From Taenia hydatigena (lineage: Eukaryota; Platyhelminthes; Cestoda; Cyclophyllidea; Taeniidae), in the NCBI GenBank assembly GCA_036345935.2, contig JADWOT020000001.1, positions 6,062,270 to 6,126,269 on the forward strand: a stretch of DNA of 64,000 nucleotides, given 5' to 3'. This document shows, in pieces, positions 24,816 through 38,739 of the stretch (within the stretch, counting starts at the first letter, position 1; each line of letters opens with the position of its first letter). The position numbers and the translations under genes are program-made. The notes beneath the pieces are model-generated. The model ran no database searches. It was given only the letters and a program-made list of their open reading frames with translations, and was not told the DNA's origin.

Positions 24816-26537
24816 CGAATAATACTTTCAAGAAGGGGCATTAAGCCTATTTCCAACAATCAGCACATCAAACACATATAACGTTGGTAAGTAGGGAGTT
24901 AACACTTACTGTAGCCCCTACCAGGCGACACAATCACCAAGACCTCTGCTGCACTCACAGCAGAGATTAGGGACGAGAAAAAAACCAATTTTGTGACACG
25001 CACATACTCGATGCCCTAATACTGCGGTTCTCCGCCTCATGGAAGGGGTGCCAAATAAATTACACGTTGTCAAAATGGGCAGCAAGCCTCGTGATGAAAG
25101 AGTGGGAAGTCTTCCGAAGCACCAATGACTGTGCGAAATAGGGGAGACATTTAGCATATCCTTTGCAACTAAAAACGGGGTGTGATAACCTTTCTCAAAA
25201 GCGAAGAAATTGTCGCCATACACGGAAGTCACTCCAACACTTCAACCAACATAGCCACTTTTGCCACAACATTGACCAGCTGTTGCCGGTGACATGTGAT
25301 TTGCCCTGGGAGAAAGCAAATCGCCACATAAAAAGGCTTAAATGACCTCACGGAGCGAAAGCAAGACATTAGCTCATGATTTTGGCATTTCCGAGTTCAT
25401 GTTATTTCGCATCTCCTCTCACATCGATGCTGAGACGATCTCTAGTATTATGCCATCACTCGGTGAAAAGATGGATGGGTTACACCACAACCGGTTTGCC
25501 ACTTTCGCAAGAATCGAGATTCTTCATTCATTCACTGAAGTCAGCATGCAATATTTTATTACCAACTGCCACTAAAGCCAGAAATTTCTCTTTATCGACT
25601 ACATCAAGGGATGAGAAGTCCTACAAAACACCATTTGATAAGTGGAATCTTACAATCAACAACTAAAATGACTTAAATGCAGTTTTTAGCACAGTAGCGC
25701 GCCAGAGACTGACATTTTGGTAGAAGTCCACATCACACAATCGCTAAATTGTCTTTCCTTGGCTTAATTTTGTGGTTCCCCCAATAATTATCATAAGATT
25801 ACGAACCTTACCACTGATTCGTACACAATGGTTCCACCGTCCTCAAGTGGCGAACCCGCCGATTCGATATGCAATTTATCGCCACAAATAAAGCACTGAT
25901 AACTAATAACAGGAAAATCTGATCACCTATATTTCGTCATAATTCGAAAAAGACTTGACACAGCCAAATACAGCAGACACCGTCCCAGTGCAAAATTCCA
26001 CGTCAGCATTTAATTAAATACGTTGACATAATTCAAGCATTTCACTAACGACGAATTCAGCAAGCCTCAAAAGTCGCTATCAACGTAAGCATGTCAAAAT
26101 CACAAGTTTACTTATGCGTATGTATAAAGTAAGTCAAAAATTTTTAAAATAGATCCTCACATACCCGAACTCGCCGGCGCAACTTCGAACCAGGCATATC
26201 AACGACCCCACCAAACCCGACATTTCACATAGACCGCTGAATACGCGGCAGGTATTGAACATGAAAAAAGCAAGGTAATTGAGAGAGATATTTTTCAACT
26301 TTGTATGTTGCAATGAAAAAGGCTTTTTATCTAACGTCAAAATACTAAGTAGAAATTTTGCTAGCGATAATTTTATTAGGGAACTTGCACGGGGCTTTAA
26401 ATAGGATTTTAGTCCCATTAATTCTTATAGCACAGGTCAGTCAAGAACAAGTCTTTTCTAGATACTCATTACTAATAATTTGATTTCTGTGTAATTTTTT
26501 TGGCTGCTTTTAGCATCGTGGTAGTGTGGTACTCATG

Positions 26538-27140
26538 CTGTAGCGGCCCGAGGCTATCTTGAAGGCAAAAGAAGGCAGGATGCTGGAGTAGAACATATAC
26601 ATTCAACGGACAGAAGGAAACAAGCTGCTAGCAAGGCCTAGAGGCTAGCCTTTGCAGCTAGGGCACTATGGCTACCTCTCTGTGACCCTGACCAAAACCG
26701 GTAGTTCAAACAAACAAAATATTACACATGTTTCCTTAACCGCATCTTTAGGTGAGTGGCAGGAACACAGGGCGTATCTCCCAGCGCCGACAATGACCGT
26801 CGAGCAACTTGCTGTTAAAACGCCATTAATCCACGTTTTGCGTAAGACAGTAAGTGTGTCTAGGAACATTAACTTTCTCGTATTAGGCATAGACGCAGAG
26901 GTGGGGAGGCGAATGAAGAAATCCCTGCAAATGCAGCCTATGCGAATAACGTGCGGAGGATCGAGAATAGTCATTGTAATACTTTGTTTGGTTAGACTAC
27001 CTGTTTCAGTCAGTGGGAGAGAGTTTGCCATATTGCCCTAGTTCCGTAGGCTGGCCCTCGAGCCATGCTAGCACTGGTTCCCCTCTGTCTACCCTAGTGT
27101 TCTGCTTTTTTACCTTCAAGGAAGACTTGGGATGCTACAG
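26538..27140. mobile_element. Fold-back (long inverted-repeat) element
   Basis: The segments 26,538-26,727 and 26,976-27,140 are imperfect inverted repeats of about 165-190 bases around a loop of about 250 bases. Paired landmarks are CTTGAAGGCAAAAGAAGG with CCTTCAAG near 27,115, CTAGAGGCTAGCC with GGCTGGCCCTCGAG near 27,050, and TAGTTCAAACAAACAAAATA with TACTTTGTTTGGTTAGACTA near 26,978. Open frames of 119-129 codons on both strands are a by-product of the symmetry. No transposase is present, so it would be a non-autonomous fold-back or MITE-like element. Terminal target duplications could not be fixed by eye. Confidence 0.6.
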
Positions 27141-27274
27141 TCAGCCTGTGAACAATGAAGGACTAGGCTAGGTATTTATGTGTAAACCAGACAACATGTC
27201 GTTGCAATTTAACATAGCAATAAAATATGTAGCAAAAGAACTTTTACATTTGCTGTCTGTCTAGCTCCAAGTCT

Positions 27275-27345
27275 CGCCTACGGTCACTTGGATGGTCCTT
27301 GTACCTTCGTCGGGTGGGCTGGCCTCTAGGTCACGCTAGCTGCTC
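27275..27345 (+). repeat. Related repeat fragment beside fold-back element
   Basis: A diverged copy of the segment GCCTACGG...GGCTGGCCTCTAGG...GCTAGC that also occurs in the fold-back arms and at 17,957. It lies 135 bases beyond the element, in the same orientation as the right arm. Confidence 0.45.
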
Positions 27346-30300
27346 CAATCATTTTCAAGCGTCGAACATATTTATTTAGATGATAAGAGTAACTAAACCT
27401 TGGGTACACTCCTTTCTAATATTGTATGATGGGTACAGCGTTCATCGATAGGCAGATTTTTGTGCTTCCTATTGGTACTTGGGTGTTGAACGTCTGTGTT
27501 CCTTTAGGAGAGACATGTGTTCGTTTATTTTGTGCGGAAATACCACTTCTCTAAGTTAGTTAGTTCTGAATGATTGTTTGCTTGACGTTAACTTCTCTCA
27601 ATATGATTGGCGGTTTCGCTGCTGCTGATGGTACGGTGGACCACACACCCAATATATCATCATATTCCTCTTCTGTGATTCCCTTAATTCGATGTTTTAT
27701 GAACTAGTCAAAAAATCACAATATTTAGTGTACGCAAAACAGCTAGTTAAATAAACAACGTTTCGCTAGCTCATTTGAGAACCTCGATCTTCATGTTCTT
27801 GCATTTCGGATTCTTTAATCTGGCACCTACTGCATCACACAAGATCTAAAAAACGTAGCCTGCTACTCCAGGTGGTGGTGATACAGGTGCAAACATTGAA
27901 GTGGTATTGTCGAGGTAATGCGCATGGGGTCCTCTTTGTAACGGACAAACATCTTCTCGTGTCCGTAAAATGCACCACCTACTTAATTTTCTCAAATTCG
28001 GTTTTTGGTGTGGAAACAGTAGTAGCAGAGTTTGTTTGGGGAAGGTGTACGGATGAGTTGATATAAAGCCCCTTCTTGATACCGACAATTAAACAAAGAA
28101 GGGTCGACATTGGCCCCTGCATTTGCAATGTGAAATCGTTCAAATTCTATTTAAAGTCATTTGCATAGAAGCATTAGTATCTGTTTATTATGTCTTCTTC
28201 GTCGTAGAAAGTCGTGGTCTGCTATAGCCGTAACTAAGCATCCCATTGGCACCATTACCACCTCACCACAACTCTGCTTACACGTAAACACCTCCGTTGC
28301 AAACGAACTTCTTCTTCCCTTTAAAAGTGGGTGCCCAGTCCACAGGTAGTGTGCGGCCTCCACCCAACCCTAAGTGTAACAGCTTAGTAAGACATCAAAC
28401 AACAATTGATGTTACCTGCTATTGGGAAAGTACCAGCGAGATTTTCGGATGAAACTACGTATGGCTATGCTGCTAGTCTCCTCTCCACCACCAGTAGTTT
28501 AAGTATTTTTATTAATTAGGTGACCTCCGATTCCTGACCAGGTGGTGGTAGTGGGACTAAACTCGCGATGGGCATGAATTTAACCTCTGCAATTTGGAGC
28601 GATTGACAATACCTCCTCCTTTCCGTGGCAGATATCGAAATGGATTTCAACACGTGCGTGCCATCTTTAATTATTGTTCGGCTTGTTTGAGATTTACATA
28701 TTAGTAAGGAAAATGTGCTAGCAAATGATCCAATTCACGATACATTAGTGGCAATTCAATGCAAAGATTTGCTCGTACTCAGCTTCTACGGCTCTCCGGT
28801 ATCCGCAGAAAATATTTTATGTTGAATTGCCTTTGATAGAAGTCTCCTTTTCCTTAAGTGGTTTTGCTGGCATTTGGATGTCACCCTGCTTTCACTAGAC
28901 ACTTCTAGTGCCTCAATTCCAGGGTAGCGTCAGTCTGTCACTGAGGTGTGACGACTACAGCTTCTGCTGCGTGGGTTAGTGGATGGGTGGTCGAGACCTC
29001 GATGGCGTGCACTCTCAGCGTGCGTCCCTTTGCTGAGTCATTCGCGCTGGTCGATCGATGAATCGATGAGAACATCTGGCCCACCCTCGTTGCACCCTCA
29101 TTACCCCATTAAACAGACGATCGATCGACAGGACTCAGTAACCAGGGCAAAAAATCACGTACATGAATGGCGAGAGGGGTGAATTAATAAATAAACAGAT
29201 TCAAGTGATGCAGATCAACCACCTGCTTAACCGCAATGAATGAATCTGATTCTAATTCATTTTTTAAACTCTCACCCATCACTCCATTCAATTCCTTCCC
29301 ATTGTATAGTGCAGTTTCCTTTTGCAGCCTTAGGGCACAGAGAGATGCTCCGCGCAGCCTCATGGCTAATAACACAGAATGCACCTTCTAAACGCGTTCA
29401 TTGGGGTCAAATTAGGTGCTCAAATGATACCACCAATAAAGGTTCTTTCTAACCTTTGTATGAGTAGTAATTGCTTGCATGGATATGTCCGCATTGAAAG
29501 AAGTGTCTTTTAGGAAAATAGATAATCTTCCTGCTACTGCGATCTGAGAACGCAGATTGACAAAACCCTAGCAATTCATCCATTAACGCTTTCAGTGGTG
29601 ACATGTTCACTGAATGGCGCGGTCCCTGAATTAGAGTAAGAATGATTAGAGAAGGGAAAGATAGAGGCCAGATGGCATTGATAGTACCAGCAGAGGCGCT
29701 CGCGTCAAAGGAGACCTCCGGCAAAGGTCAATCCAACAAGAGTAATTTTCCGCACTCAGACAACTGCATCAATCAGTCAGCAGACTCCGGTCGCGCACTT
29801 GCTCCAACGGCGACATGAGTAGTACTTCAGTAGCCAATAAACCACTCGCTCTACTTTATCATGAATTGATGTTTGATTGTGACTCCGAAAAAAGAAATGG
29901 ACTATGGCACATCTTCTTTCATGACGGTTAAGCCATCCGAATTTCCAAGTACAGCTTAAAGTGAATTTTCTTGATGGAATTTTGAATGTGAAACTTATAA
30001 AGGGCTGTAGACAGTGCCTACGTTCTCAATTAGGACTGCCAAAAGTGCGATGGTTATTAATGAAAGACCATGTTTTACATCCCAACCGAGAGTGTGTTTG
30101 TTAACCGTCAGAGGAGAAAGTGATGCCTGACAGTGAAAACAATGGTCATCCCCTTCCAACCTGCCTTGACGAGTTATGGTTATAAATAAACTATTTATTA
30201 GAATCTCAATAGACAGCAGCATTATCCCAATGTCAGATCGCCAATCATATGCGACGACCCGGGTTGAACCGTAAAATCAAGGTCCGATGTTGATTAATTA

Positions 30301-33300
30301 CGCGGTCAGTGATTTCGATCTGCGAACTAAGCCAATGGCATTAAAAAACTGCCAATAGGTCAGGCCTTGTTTATGCCACATGGCTGATCGGTGCCCGACC
30401 AGGAAGGGCAAATGACAATTTACGAAATGAGCACCTTATCTTGAGTGAATTTATAAAAGTCTCATCCAAACCCACCCAAATTCAAACAACAGAGTTAATA
30501 ACATGCTACAAAGGAAACTACACACACATAAGAATGATAGAAATTACTCGGCTATCAACCCAACCGAAAAAGGTCAACTAGGTCTGAAAGACAAAATCTC
30601 GATACCAAGACTTGCGATGTTAGTGATGAATGGAAAATCAACTAAATGTTGTCACAGTCGATGCCTCCAGGTCGTATTGTCGCTGGTGAGAGTGTGGGAA
30701 TCGAGCGATGTTGGCTCATAAGGATTGTCGGTCGGTTTTGGTTGGGGTGTTTTATCACTTATCAAACTACGCAGTGAACTTGATGCTGGGATGCTAGTCA
30801 AACATTAAAAAATGCACCAGAATTAGACACCAAGGCCAGAGATGGCTTTAACCTGGTCAGGAAGATTGCCAGCTGTTCGAATAGTGCAATTCTGGTAGTT
30901 ATATCTCTATGGCCGAATTTTAGTACGTCTATCATGGTAAAGAATCCTAAGTTAGCACAGTCATAATGATTTAGCCTTATTCATCTCTTTCGAAACAGAT
31001 CTGAGAGAAAATGAGACTCTGTAGCTCGTTGTCTCCCATAATTGGTTTTTCCTATGTTGCGGGCGATGCGTCGCTAGACAATTTCGGGAAAGAATTCCGT
31101 GAGAGTCGAAGCTCCAGCATTTAACAATGGAAACTTAGGTCGAAGCGATGCTTAGGGAAACCGATTATACAGCTTTGCTTCTTTTTAACTCGTTTCAGCT
31201 TCGATTTGATTCAGAATGGGCTGTCTGCATCTTGTTTCCTACCGAAATTGCTTGCAACAGTTTTCGTACTAAGCAACGACAATTGAGATCCGCCTGATGT
31301 GTGGTGAGCTTGGTCACATAGCTGCAATCCTTTTTACCGCTTCAACCCAAATTTAATTAGAATTGGGACTTAGCAATCGTTCTCGAGTTACACAGTCCTA
31401 ATTTAGGTCTGGTCGACATGATGAGAAGGAAACCAAGGTAGAGAATTTTGACGTCAAGCCTATCAAGGCAAAGTAAAGATCTGCTTAATTTCAATTAGTG
31501 CGCCCCATTGATCAGACGGTTCTCGTTTTATCCTCGGAATCCACTCTCGTCTGCCTCAACAACAAATAACTTCTCATTGTATTTGCGTTCGCCTTCTGCA
31601 GCTTTCTGTAACTAGTGACCCTTGTCTGCAAATGCTTTTCCTTCCCCACCCCTTCACTTGACACCTCGCATATCTGCACTTCTCTTCCCATTCACTGCAC
31701 ATACATCACTCATTTTCTAGAAGCCTGCACAAACTTCAGTGAATTTAAGTTGTTTTACTTTAGAAACCGACTGTGTAGAAGGCGGAATGAAGATCCTCCT
31801 ACTGATATCGCAATTAAGTAGACAAAAGGTGAGCAGCGCCAAGAAGGAGGAGATTACAAGAGTATTTGATTTGCATTAGTGATCTACAACCAGCGATCAG
31901 GTCAATCTCTTCCGTGGACATGATTGCGGTCATGCAGGCCATTGGAGCTCCTCTAATCTTTCTTGATCAGCTTCGTGAACATTGCTGGTGAGGCCAGAAC
32001 CACTAGCAAGCTGCGGCTGCCAACAGTCGAAATCGCCTTAAGCAGCAAGAGCACAAACGAGTTTTTTGACTTTATGTCCACGGGTCATAATACCGCTTCC
32101 TATTGATGTGATGTGTTGACAACAGCCACCATCCCGTCCTGCCATTCCCGTCTCACCACAATGCTAATTCAACATTCAAGTCATCCGTTGGTCTTTATGT
32201 CGTAACATCTCAATGTTAGTTAGAGTCTTTTTCGATCTGATTTTTCAGGATGGTCTATTCTATTATATTAATAAAATAATTGAAATCAGTGAATAGCTGA
32301 TCAATTCCGCATCTCCGATGCAGATGATAAAAGCGGAATCGACCGTTCAGTACCAAGCTTTTTAATCGCATGTGTCTACAAGTCCACTTATGTACTTTCC
32401 ATGACTTCCCTTTGATCATCAACTTACGTACCTGTACAGGCATGCGCGCATTTACGGTTCCTCCCTCGGCGCCACCAACACAGTGCTGCCGACATCCTGT
32501 CACCGGACTTTAAAGCGGAATATTCTCACTACTAAAACAGTGCTCAGTAGCAGTAGGATGACGACACCAGCTCTTGATTTGATATTGCCAAGCCAATGCC
32601 GCATAAGGAGGAAGGAGGAAGGTCAATCTGACACTAGTGATGAACTAATGGGAAAAGATGCAGCCATCAATCTAAGGGGTTCTTGAGCCTTAAGGTGTAG
32701 CATTGTAGGTTCTGTTGACAGTGGTGGCTAGGACCTCTATTGCATTGCGGACGGTGGAGAGAGTATCCATCTACTGTTGCAAAGTCGTGAGAGCCTATTG
32801 CGATCCCTGTTTACCACCTTGTTTTAAAATCCGAACTAAATAAGTAAATATTGACTTTAGTGACGGGAAACAGACTGGTGTGTGCATAAGAAAACGTGTG
32901 CAAAGAAATGGACTTGTCATTGTAGATGTTAAAAACAATTGCTGAAGGGAAGCGTGAATGCAGGACGGGCGGAAGGAGAAGGATGAACAAAAGAATTTTG
33001 GATTTGTCTACCTTTTAGGCACTTTTTGCTGCTTGGAAGAAGCTCAACAGTTTCATAGGCTTAATTTTGCCTTTCCTCCTTTTATTCCCTTTACTCTCTT
33101 TTGCTGTATCATCCATACAATGTTTGACGCTGGTTTTGCCACACTACTACATTTACTAAAGAAAGAAATAGTAAGCAAAGGGATTTTCATATTTCATAGT
33201 GTTGGTAAATAAAAAGGACGATGTATGTATGGCAATAGAGATGCAGTCGCATAAACTACAAAATTTCGCATCACGCGCTTTGTAGTGATGCTCAATCCAC

Positions 33301-34954
33301 TTTCCCGTTGAATATCCAAGCCTCGAATGATGATCAACCTCCGGCCTAAAAGAGTTACGCCTTCGATAAGGAATCCAGGTCCTCCCTTTTGATTTTGATG
33401 CCTCCTTTTGGCAAGAAGAAGTCATCCATAAATGCACGCTAGTTCAACTTATTCACACGTGAGCTACTATTTTAGTCTCGGGTCTGTTCGTAGGCATGGC
33501 ACATGGTAGCTGAAATGGCCGAGAATTGTGACCTTTCCTACCGCAATGAGGCGTTTTGTTTGTTAGTTATTCTTTGTAGAACTGAGTGAGGCCTAAAGGA
33601 CAGAGCTATGGGACCTACTGTGGGTGGGGATCAAAGGCATATTAGGCATCCCCCATGGGTACACTGAGGACCATGATGCCACAGCACTGTACTATCACCA
33701 AATTAGGCGACACACCGGATGCCCTTTCGTGCGCAATTTATCTGTGCTCATCTGAATGATACTTGTGCAGCTGTGTGTAGGACATGTTCGCTTACTCCTT
33801 TGGGGTGACAATTCGGCAAGACGCACACAACTCGGGGCTGGGCTAACATCCGGTGAGCCCTAGAGAGCATTCAAAGCTCTTCCCCATCAAACTGCGTTAA
33901 TGTGTGCGCCTTCTCTTTTCCTATTAACTAAATCCAGCATATACGCATCCACTTCTTCGCTGCCTTTTTGATCAAAGTGGCTGCAAACATTTGATAAAGA
34001 AAACTGAACTCGTTTGAAGAACTACCTGTGTGTTCGGCACGTGCACAAAAATCCAACTGACCTTTAGAGAAATAATGTCAAAGTGTCCAATGTCTACTAG
34101 CTTTCCTTGTCTGTAAAAAGTGTTTGAAAATTCGAAAAGGCTTCCTCACTTTGGCGAATTCGTCTTCTAGTTCACTGCTGACAAGAATTTCCTCGACAAG
34201 TTATCAGCGATGTAGGGAAAGTGCGGAGAAGTCCACTCGCCAGACGATTAAATTGCTACATACCGACCCATCTGCTTACTTAGAACTTGCCTAGTAATGT
34301 GCACGTGATGCTGGTAAATAACAAACACTGCAAAGGTCACCTATCACTCCACTAATCCATGGATAAGCAAACTCAATGGTTGTAGAAAGTGACGCCTTCC
34401 TATTCTTAGATAAAAAATGTGCTTGGCGTAAAACCAGATGAATGTTAAAGATACCGAAATTCTTAGGGACTTGTAGGGATTAGATGAGATGGCGTAAAAA
34501 GGAATCAGTAGAACATGCAGTTAACTAGGAGAGTTGAGAGTTGAATGGTGATTATTAGAGGGAAGTGGACGTCAGCGATAGCTAAGCGCAGGTGCCTCGT
34601 GGATTCAGTCACTCTACTGAGGTTAGGCTACGTTGGTCTGACTTAGCACACAAGGCTGTGACGGGATTGCTGGTTTCGTTCGATACACTTAAATCGACTG
34701 CACCTTACCTTAGTCTTCCTTGCTGCTCTTTACTCCTCTCCACACATTTGTGCTATTTCGTATAGTCAGTTCCTTTCTCATCATATCACATCCTTTTCCA
34801 CTATATTCGACTGCATATCATCGTGCGCATACGTTACTATGATAAATAAGGTAGTGCCGAAGGCGGTGGCGGTAGTGGATGCTGTGTTCATGATGCTGTC
34901 GGCGGCTTCATCAGAAGGCAGATGAGTACAAGCGCGTTGAAGTGTAGTTCATAG
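27346..34954. other. Gene-free stretch, nothing recognised
   Basis: About 7.6 kb in which I identify no gene. Open frames stay below about 95 codons, for example 29,449-29,724 (minus, 91 codons) and 33,156-33,437 (minus, 93 codons), with no motifs. The stretch 33,580-33,860 is slightly richer in G and C and may be a fragment of a dispersed repeat. I could not match it convincingly elsewhere in the window. Confidence 0.5.
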
Positions 34955-35075
34955 AAGGTTGATGTTTGGTTTGCATTTACAAATGCATCGTCAATTACAC
35001 GAAGCGTTACAAAGTGAGTTGATGTTTTGGTACACATTTATTTATGCAAATGAAAAACATTGTTGATGTATGGCA
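34955..35075 (+). repeat. Short irregular tandem repeat
   Basis: The phrase GTTGATGTTTGG, then TTTGCATTTACAAATGCA, recurs as GTTGATGTTTTGG then CACATTTATTTATGCA, and again as GTTGATGTATGG. That is three partial copies at about 45-65-base spacing. Confidence 0.5.
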
Positions 35076-38000
35076 GTTTAAAATTCAATGTGCCTATTTT
35101 GCTCTTGTTTTCTTCTGCATTTTCCCAGTTTTTTTAGTTAGTACGTTAAATACTTAGGAGTGTATCTTTATCATGTTTTCATGTTCTTTTGGGCTGTAGT
35201 TATTTCTTAGGTATCGACGTCCTACAGCAGGTAGGATATTCGGCACAGCCCATTACAAGTGGCACTAGTTGAACGATTGAAGCACTTCCTGCAGACATAG
35301 CATCACAAAACGTCTAGACAATTTGTTTGGTTGTTTAGGGCTGCTGAGGGATCCATCCACCGCTGCATTGGTTGCTTCAGCCATCTAATTGTGTTTAGTT
35401 ACTACTCGATTGGATCCCGTTTGTACCTTGTCGTCCATGCTCTCGCAGCTGCTCCCCACAAATGTACACAGAAACATATTTGCTGAGCATTGAGAACAAA
35501 TGTGGTGGGTGACTTGCAGCAAATGCTCATGACATTGTCGATGAGATGTACCCACGCAACAGTAAAAAGTAGCAAATCAACATTTCAACCTATCAATCGC
35601 CTTCGGTAGCAATGCACCTCTGACTGTGATGTGTGCGACTTAATAAATTAGTTTGGAGTGGCACTCGAAGAGATTACTACCTAAGGTTACATGCAAAACG
35701 CGGATCTTGCTATTATTGCTAGGCGAAACTTTCTTACTCAAACGCAACACGAACTTAACTTCAATTCTGCTACTGAACGAGAATTCGGTTTTGAATATCT
35801 GTGCATGCGCATTCCCCAATTTTATTGTTGTAAGCAGAAGAAAAAGCAATTTTGAGCCGTTAGTGAGTACCGCCTTCTTTTGAAATGATTGCTCCATGCA
35901 AACCAACTGAAATCGCTCTCTATTTTAACGACCACATACAAACATGTGATAACTTGATCGTGACGGCTATTTTGAAATCCTTAACCATTTGTGAGGAGTC
36001 ATCCATATTCTGCGACGACACGATTGGGCGCCACCTGCGCATTCACACGTCTAGGTGGAAGTCATGTGGTCAACTTGCACCGCGAATTCGCATTCATTGC
36101 TGATGCATGGATAGCCCAAATGTTGCATCGTCATTCTTACAGGACATCTCTGTTTATCGTGGTTTTTATTCATAAGTCTTTGCAAATATGGATTCACTTT
36201 TGAGTGACTCAACATTTCATCACAACCGATTTGTTTTACTACTGCCCATCACACCCATTTGAAGTGTCCTAAAAGAGAGCGTGACAAAAAGTACGGCTCT
36301 ACTTTAGCCTCAGAATCGAATTAAACCATATTCTGTTTCAATCTAATCAAGAAGAACAACATAGAGCATTGCATCAGCACTGATGCATGTGCCCTATGAG
36401 CCCAACAAGTGCCGCTAGGAACCACGGTGCACATTCAGGCCTCCCGCAATTAGAGGTCACTAAATGTACAAATAATGGGCAAAGAGATATTGTTAGGCCG
36501 AGGAAAATCAAACCCGTAAAGACATTTAACAAAGTGTAGCCAGAACAAAGTGGACAAATTATAACCGATGAATTCAAGTAGCACAGGACATACCGTAACC
36601 GTGACTTAAGATCGGAGCGACTACCAATCAAAGGCACTAGTTCGAAAAATTGAAAATCCAGGCAACCAATCCAAAGGCACGGAATTTCGCAAAATCATCC
36701 ACAACACAGGTTTGGTGCAAAATATCACGTCGTTAAATAAATATCCAAAGAAGTAGTACCGATGTTTCGTGTGTACAAAGGTGACTTATCGAGAGGTGAT
36801 GGACCAGGTGCTTCGGCAGATTCTGGAGCCTATCACATAAGCAATGGGGAATGTGAAGGCACGTCCAAGTGAAGGTCGACTGATGGGAACCTTCATATGC
36901 GGATTTAAAAATAATTGTGGAAGAGTGTATGGTTGCAGACATAACAAAAGTCGTTTTAGAAAATACGCATCAAAAGTGGAATTCACTACAACTACCGGAA
37001 CGTTTGTGTTATTCACTGCCAGATTCAGATTTGCTTCTAATGGGCACTTAAACTTCTATTGGTTGCACCCTCGAAGATGATCAGCCATACAAGTGGTTCC
37101 ATTGTTGACACTATTAAGGCTCGCATGTGTTCAATCGGACACAGGATTGGGCACTCGAAGCGGATCGTGATGTGCTCCAATGTGCAAGCGACTGAGGATT
37201 TGTTGCGACATCGTGACATGCTTCTTTAGCAGTAAGCATTAATCACGGCTTGTACTCGGCTCCTTCCATGGTCTATTCTACATCCACATTTCACTCCAAT
37301 TTCATCTATTAAAACCATACTAAAATAAAATAGATGTCATGCCATTCACTGTCAGGTGGGATCAAATAATCACGCAGCTTAATACAGCCCATCGATTGCA
37401 TCGTGTGACCTCACAAAACACGCATTTGCCCCTCACGTGACTAAGCCTCATCTGTGAGTTGATTTGAGGCATGATCTGATGACACGCCAGACGGCATTAC
37501 AACAAAGCCTAAGGTGACAACGCCTCCGTCTTTATGCTCACATTGCTATGCCATGCATTGTACCCAGCATTTTATGAGACGCAAAAACAATTCACATACA
37601 CGTCATGCTGACAAATAACACTGTAAAAAGTTAAAAACTTAGCTGAGATGCTGCACGTCCTTCTGCATGAGCCATTTTTGACTAATACTCCGTCAACGAC
37701 ACTCGTGTCGTGGCCTACAAAAAGGTTCGTGCCAGATCCACTTCATTCAGCAGTGTACAAGTTGACTTGATCTCCGTCTCCACCGCCTCCTTTCGCCCCT
37801 TCTTTTCCGTAGTTTACTTCCAAGAAGCAATAAGCCATTAAAAATGGCACAAATTTACTTTGCACGCAAAATCAGCAAGTACAAAAGTGTATATTAAGAA
37901 CGTGCAGAGTACATTACAGTGGAATCTTGGTGGTATCTGGCCCACCTAACGGCCAACTCAGGGACAAATATCTCAGCTATCGCCATCTGATGAAACTCCG

Positions 38001-38739
38001 ATTCGTCATCAGAATTTAAGCAGTAGACCTTCCAATCGATTGGAGGATTCCCCAATACATCGCCTTAAGCCTTGCCCAGTTGGCAGACCACTTCATTCAC
38101 GCAGTGCAAACGGCTGTGCTCTGAAGTCACTCCCTTGGTTATGCTGACAAGGACCAGTGCCTGGTGGTGGGCAATAACCCCTTCGATGCTCCTCAAATTA
38201 AGTTGAGCATTGTTCCGATTCCAACAGCAAAATACCTACAATACAATGTTACTTGACTCAATCCGATCTCTCAGGATACTGCTGACACCTTGCTGGTGGC
38301 GATTTAACCACACCGCCAAAGAAGAAAACCCATCACATTATGATAAGCACATAGAGCTGAAAATCGAGAAGGTGAAGTCATGCCTATTGATGATGTCGAG
38401 TTAACATTTACCGTACAGATAACTCAACAACTCTGTATCGAGTGTAAAAGAAATACACAAACACATCTGTCACACAACTATCCGCTCTGACATCATTATA
38501 CAGAGGTGTTGGCGAAGAAGTTTTTAGTATTTCAACGGTAATGTAGTCGCTCCAAGGATTCCTTTGAAGCCGCTTGTCTGTGTAATGATCGGCTAGACCA
38601 CTGGTGTGAACTAGTACTGTAGAGCTATTACTACGATGTAACAGCCACTTGAGTGCAAGTCCGGAGTGCAGCATGACTTGTGTTTCAATCAGCTCCATTT
38701 GCTCAGTGCATGCTGAGTGCCGCCTAATCTCTCTCATTG
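35076..38739. other. Gene-free stretch, nothing recognised
   Basis: No gene recognised. The open frame 36,844-37,080 (plus, 78 codons) and the frame 38,408-38,845 (minus, 145 codons, partly in the duplicated segment that follows) read somewhat like protein, but neither has a domain I know. Confidence 0.45.

Larger units (their letters stand above)
20692..26430 (-). repeat. Right arm of large inverted duplication
   Basis: Inverted partner of 7,200-13,208; see the left arm for the order of matches. Core 2 is 20,692-21,897 and core 1 is 22,350-24,094. The outer diverged part runs from about 24,600 to 26,430. Unlike the left arm it carries a GAGT microsatellite at 21,906 and a 52-base-type tandem repeat at 24,085-24,505. 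The unique spacer between the arms is about 7.5 kb and holds the Kelch gene. Confidence 0.85.

Noticed and set aside
26652..27041. 129-codon frame and the 119-codon frame opposite it
   Set aside because: Both lie in the inverted-repeat element, where symmetry makes both strands read alike. There is no transposase motif.
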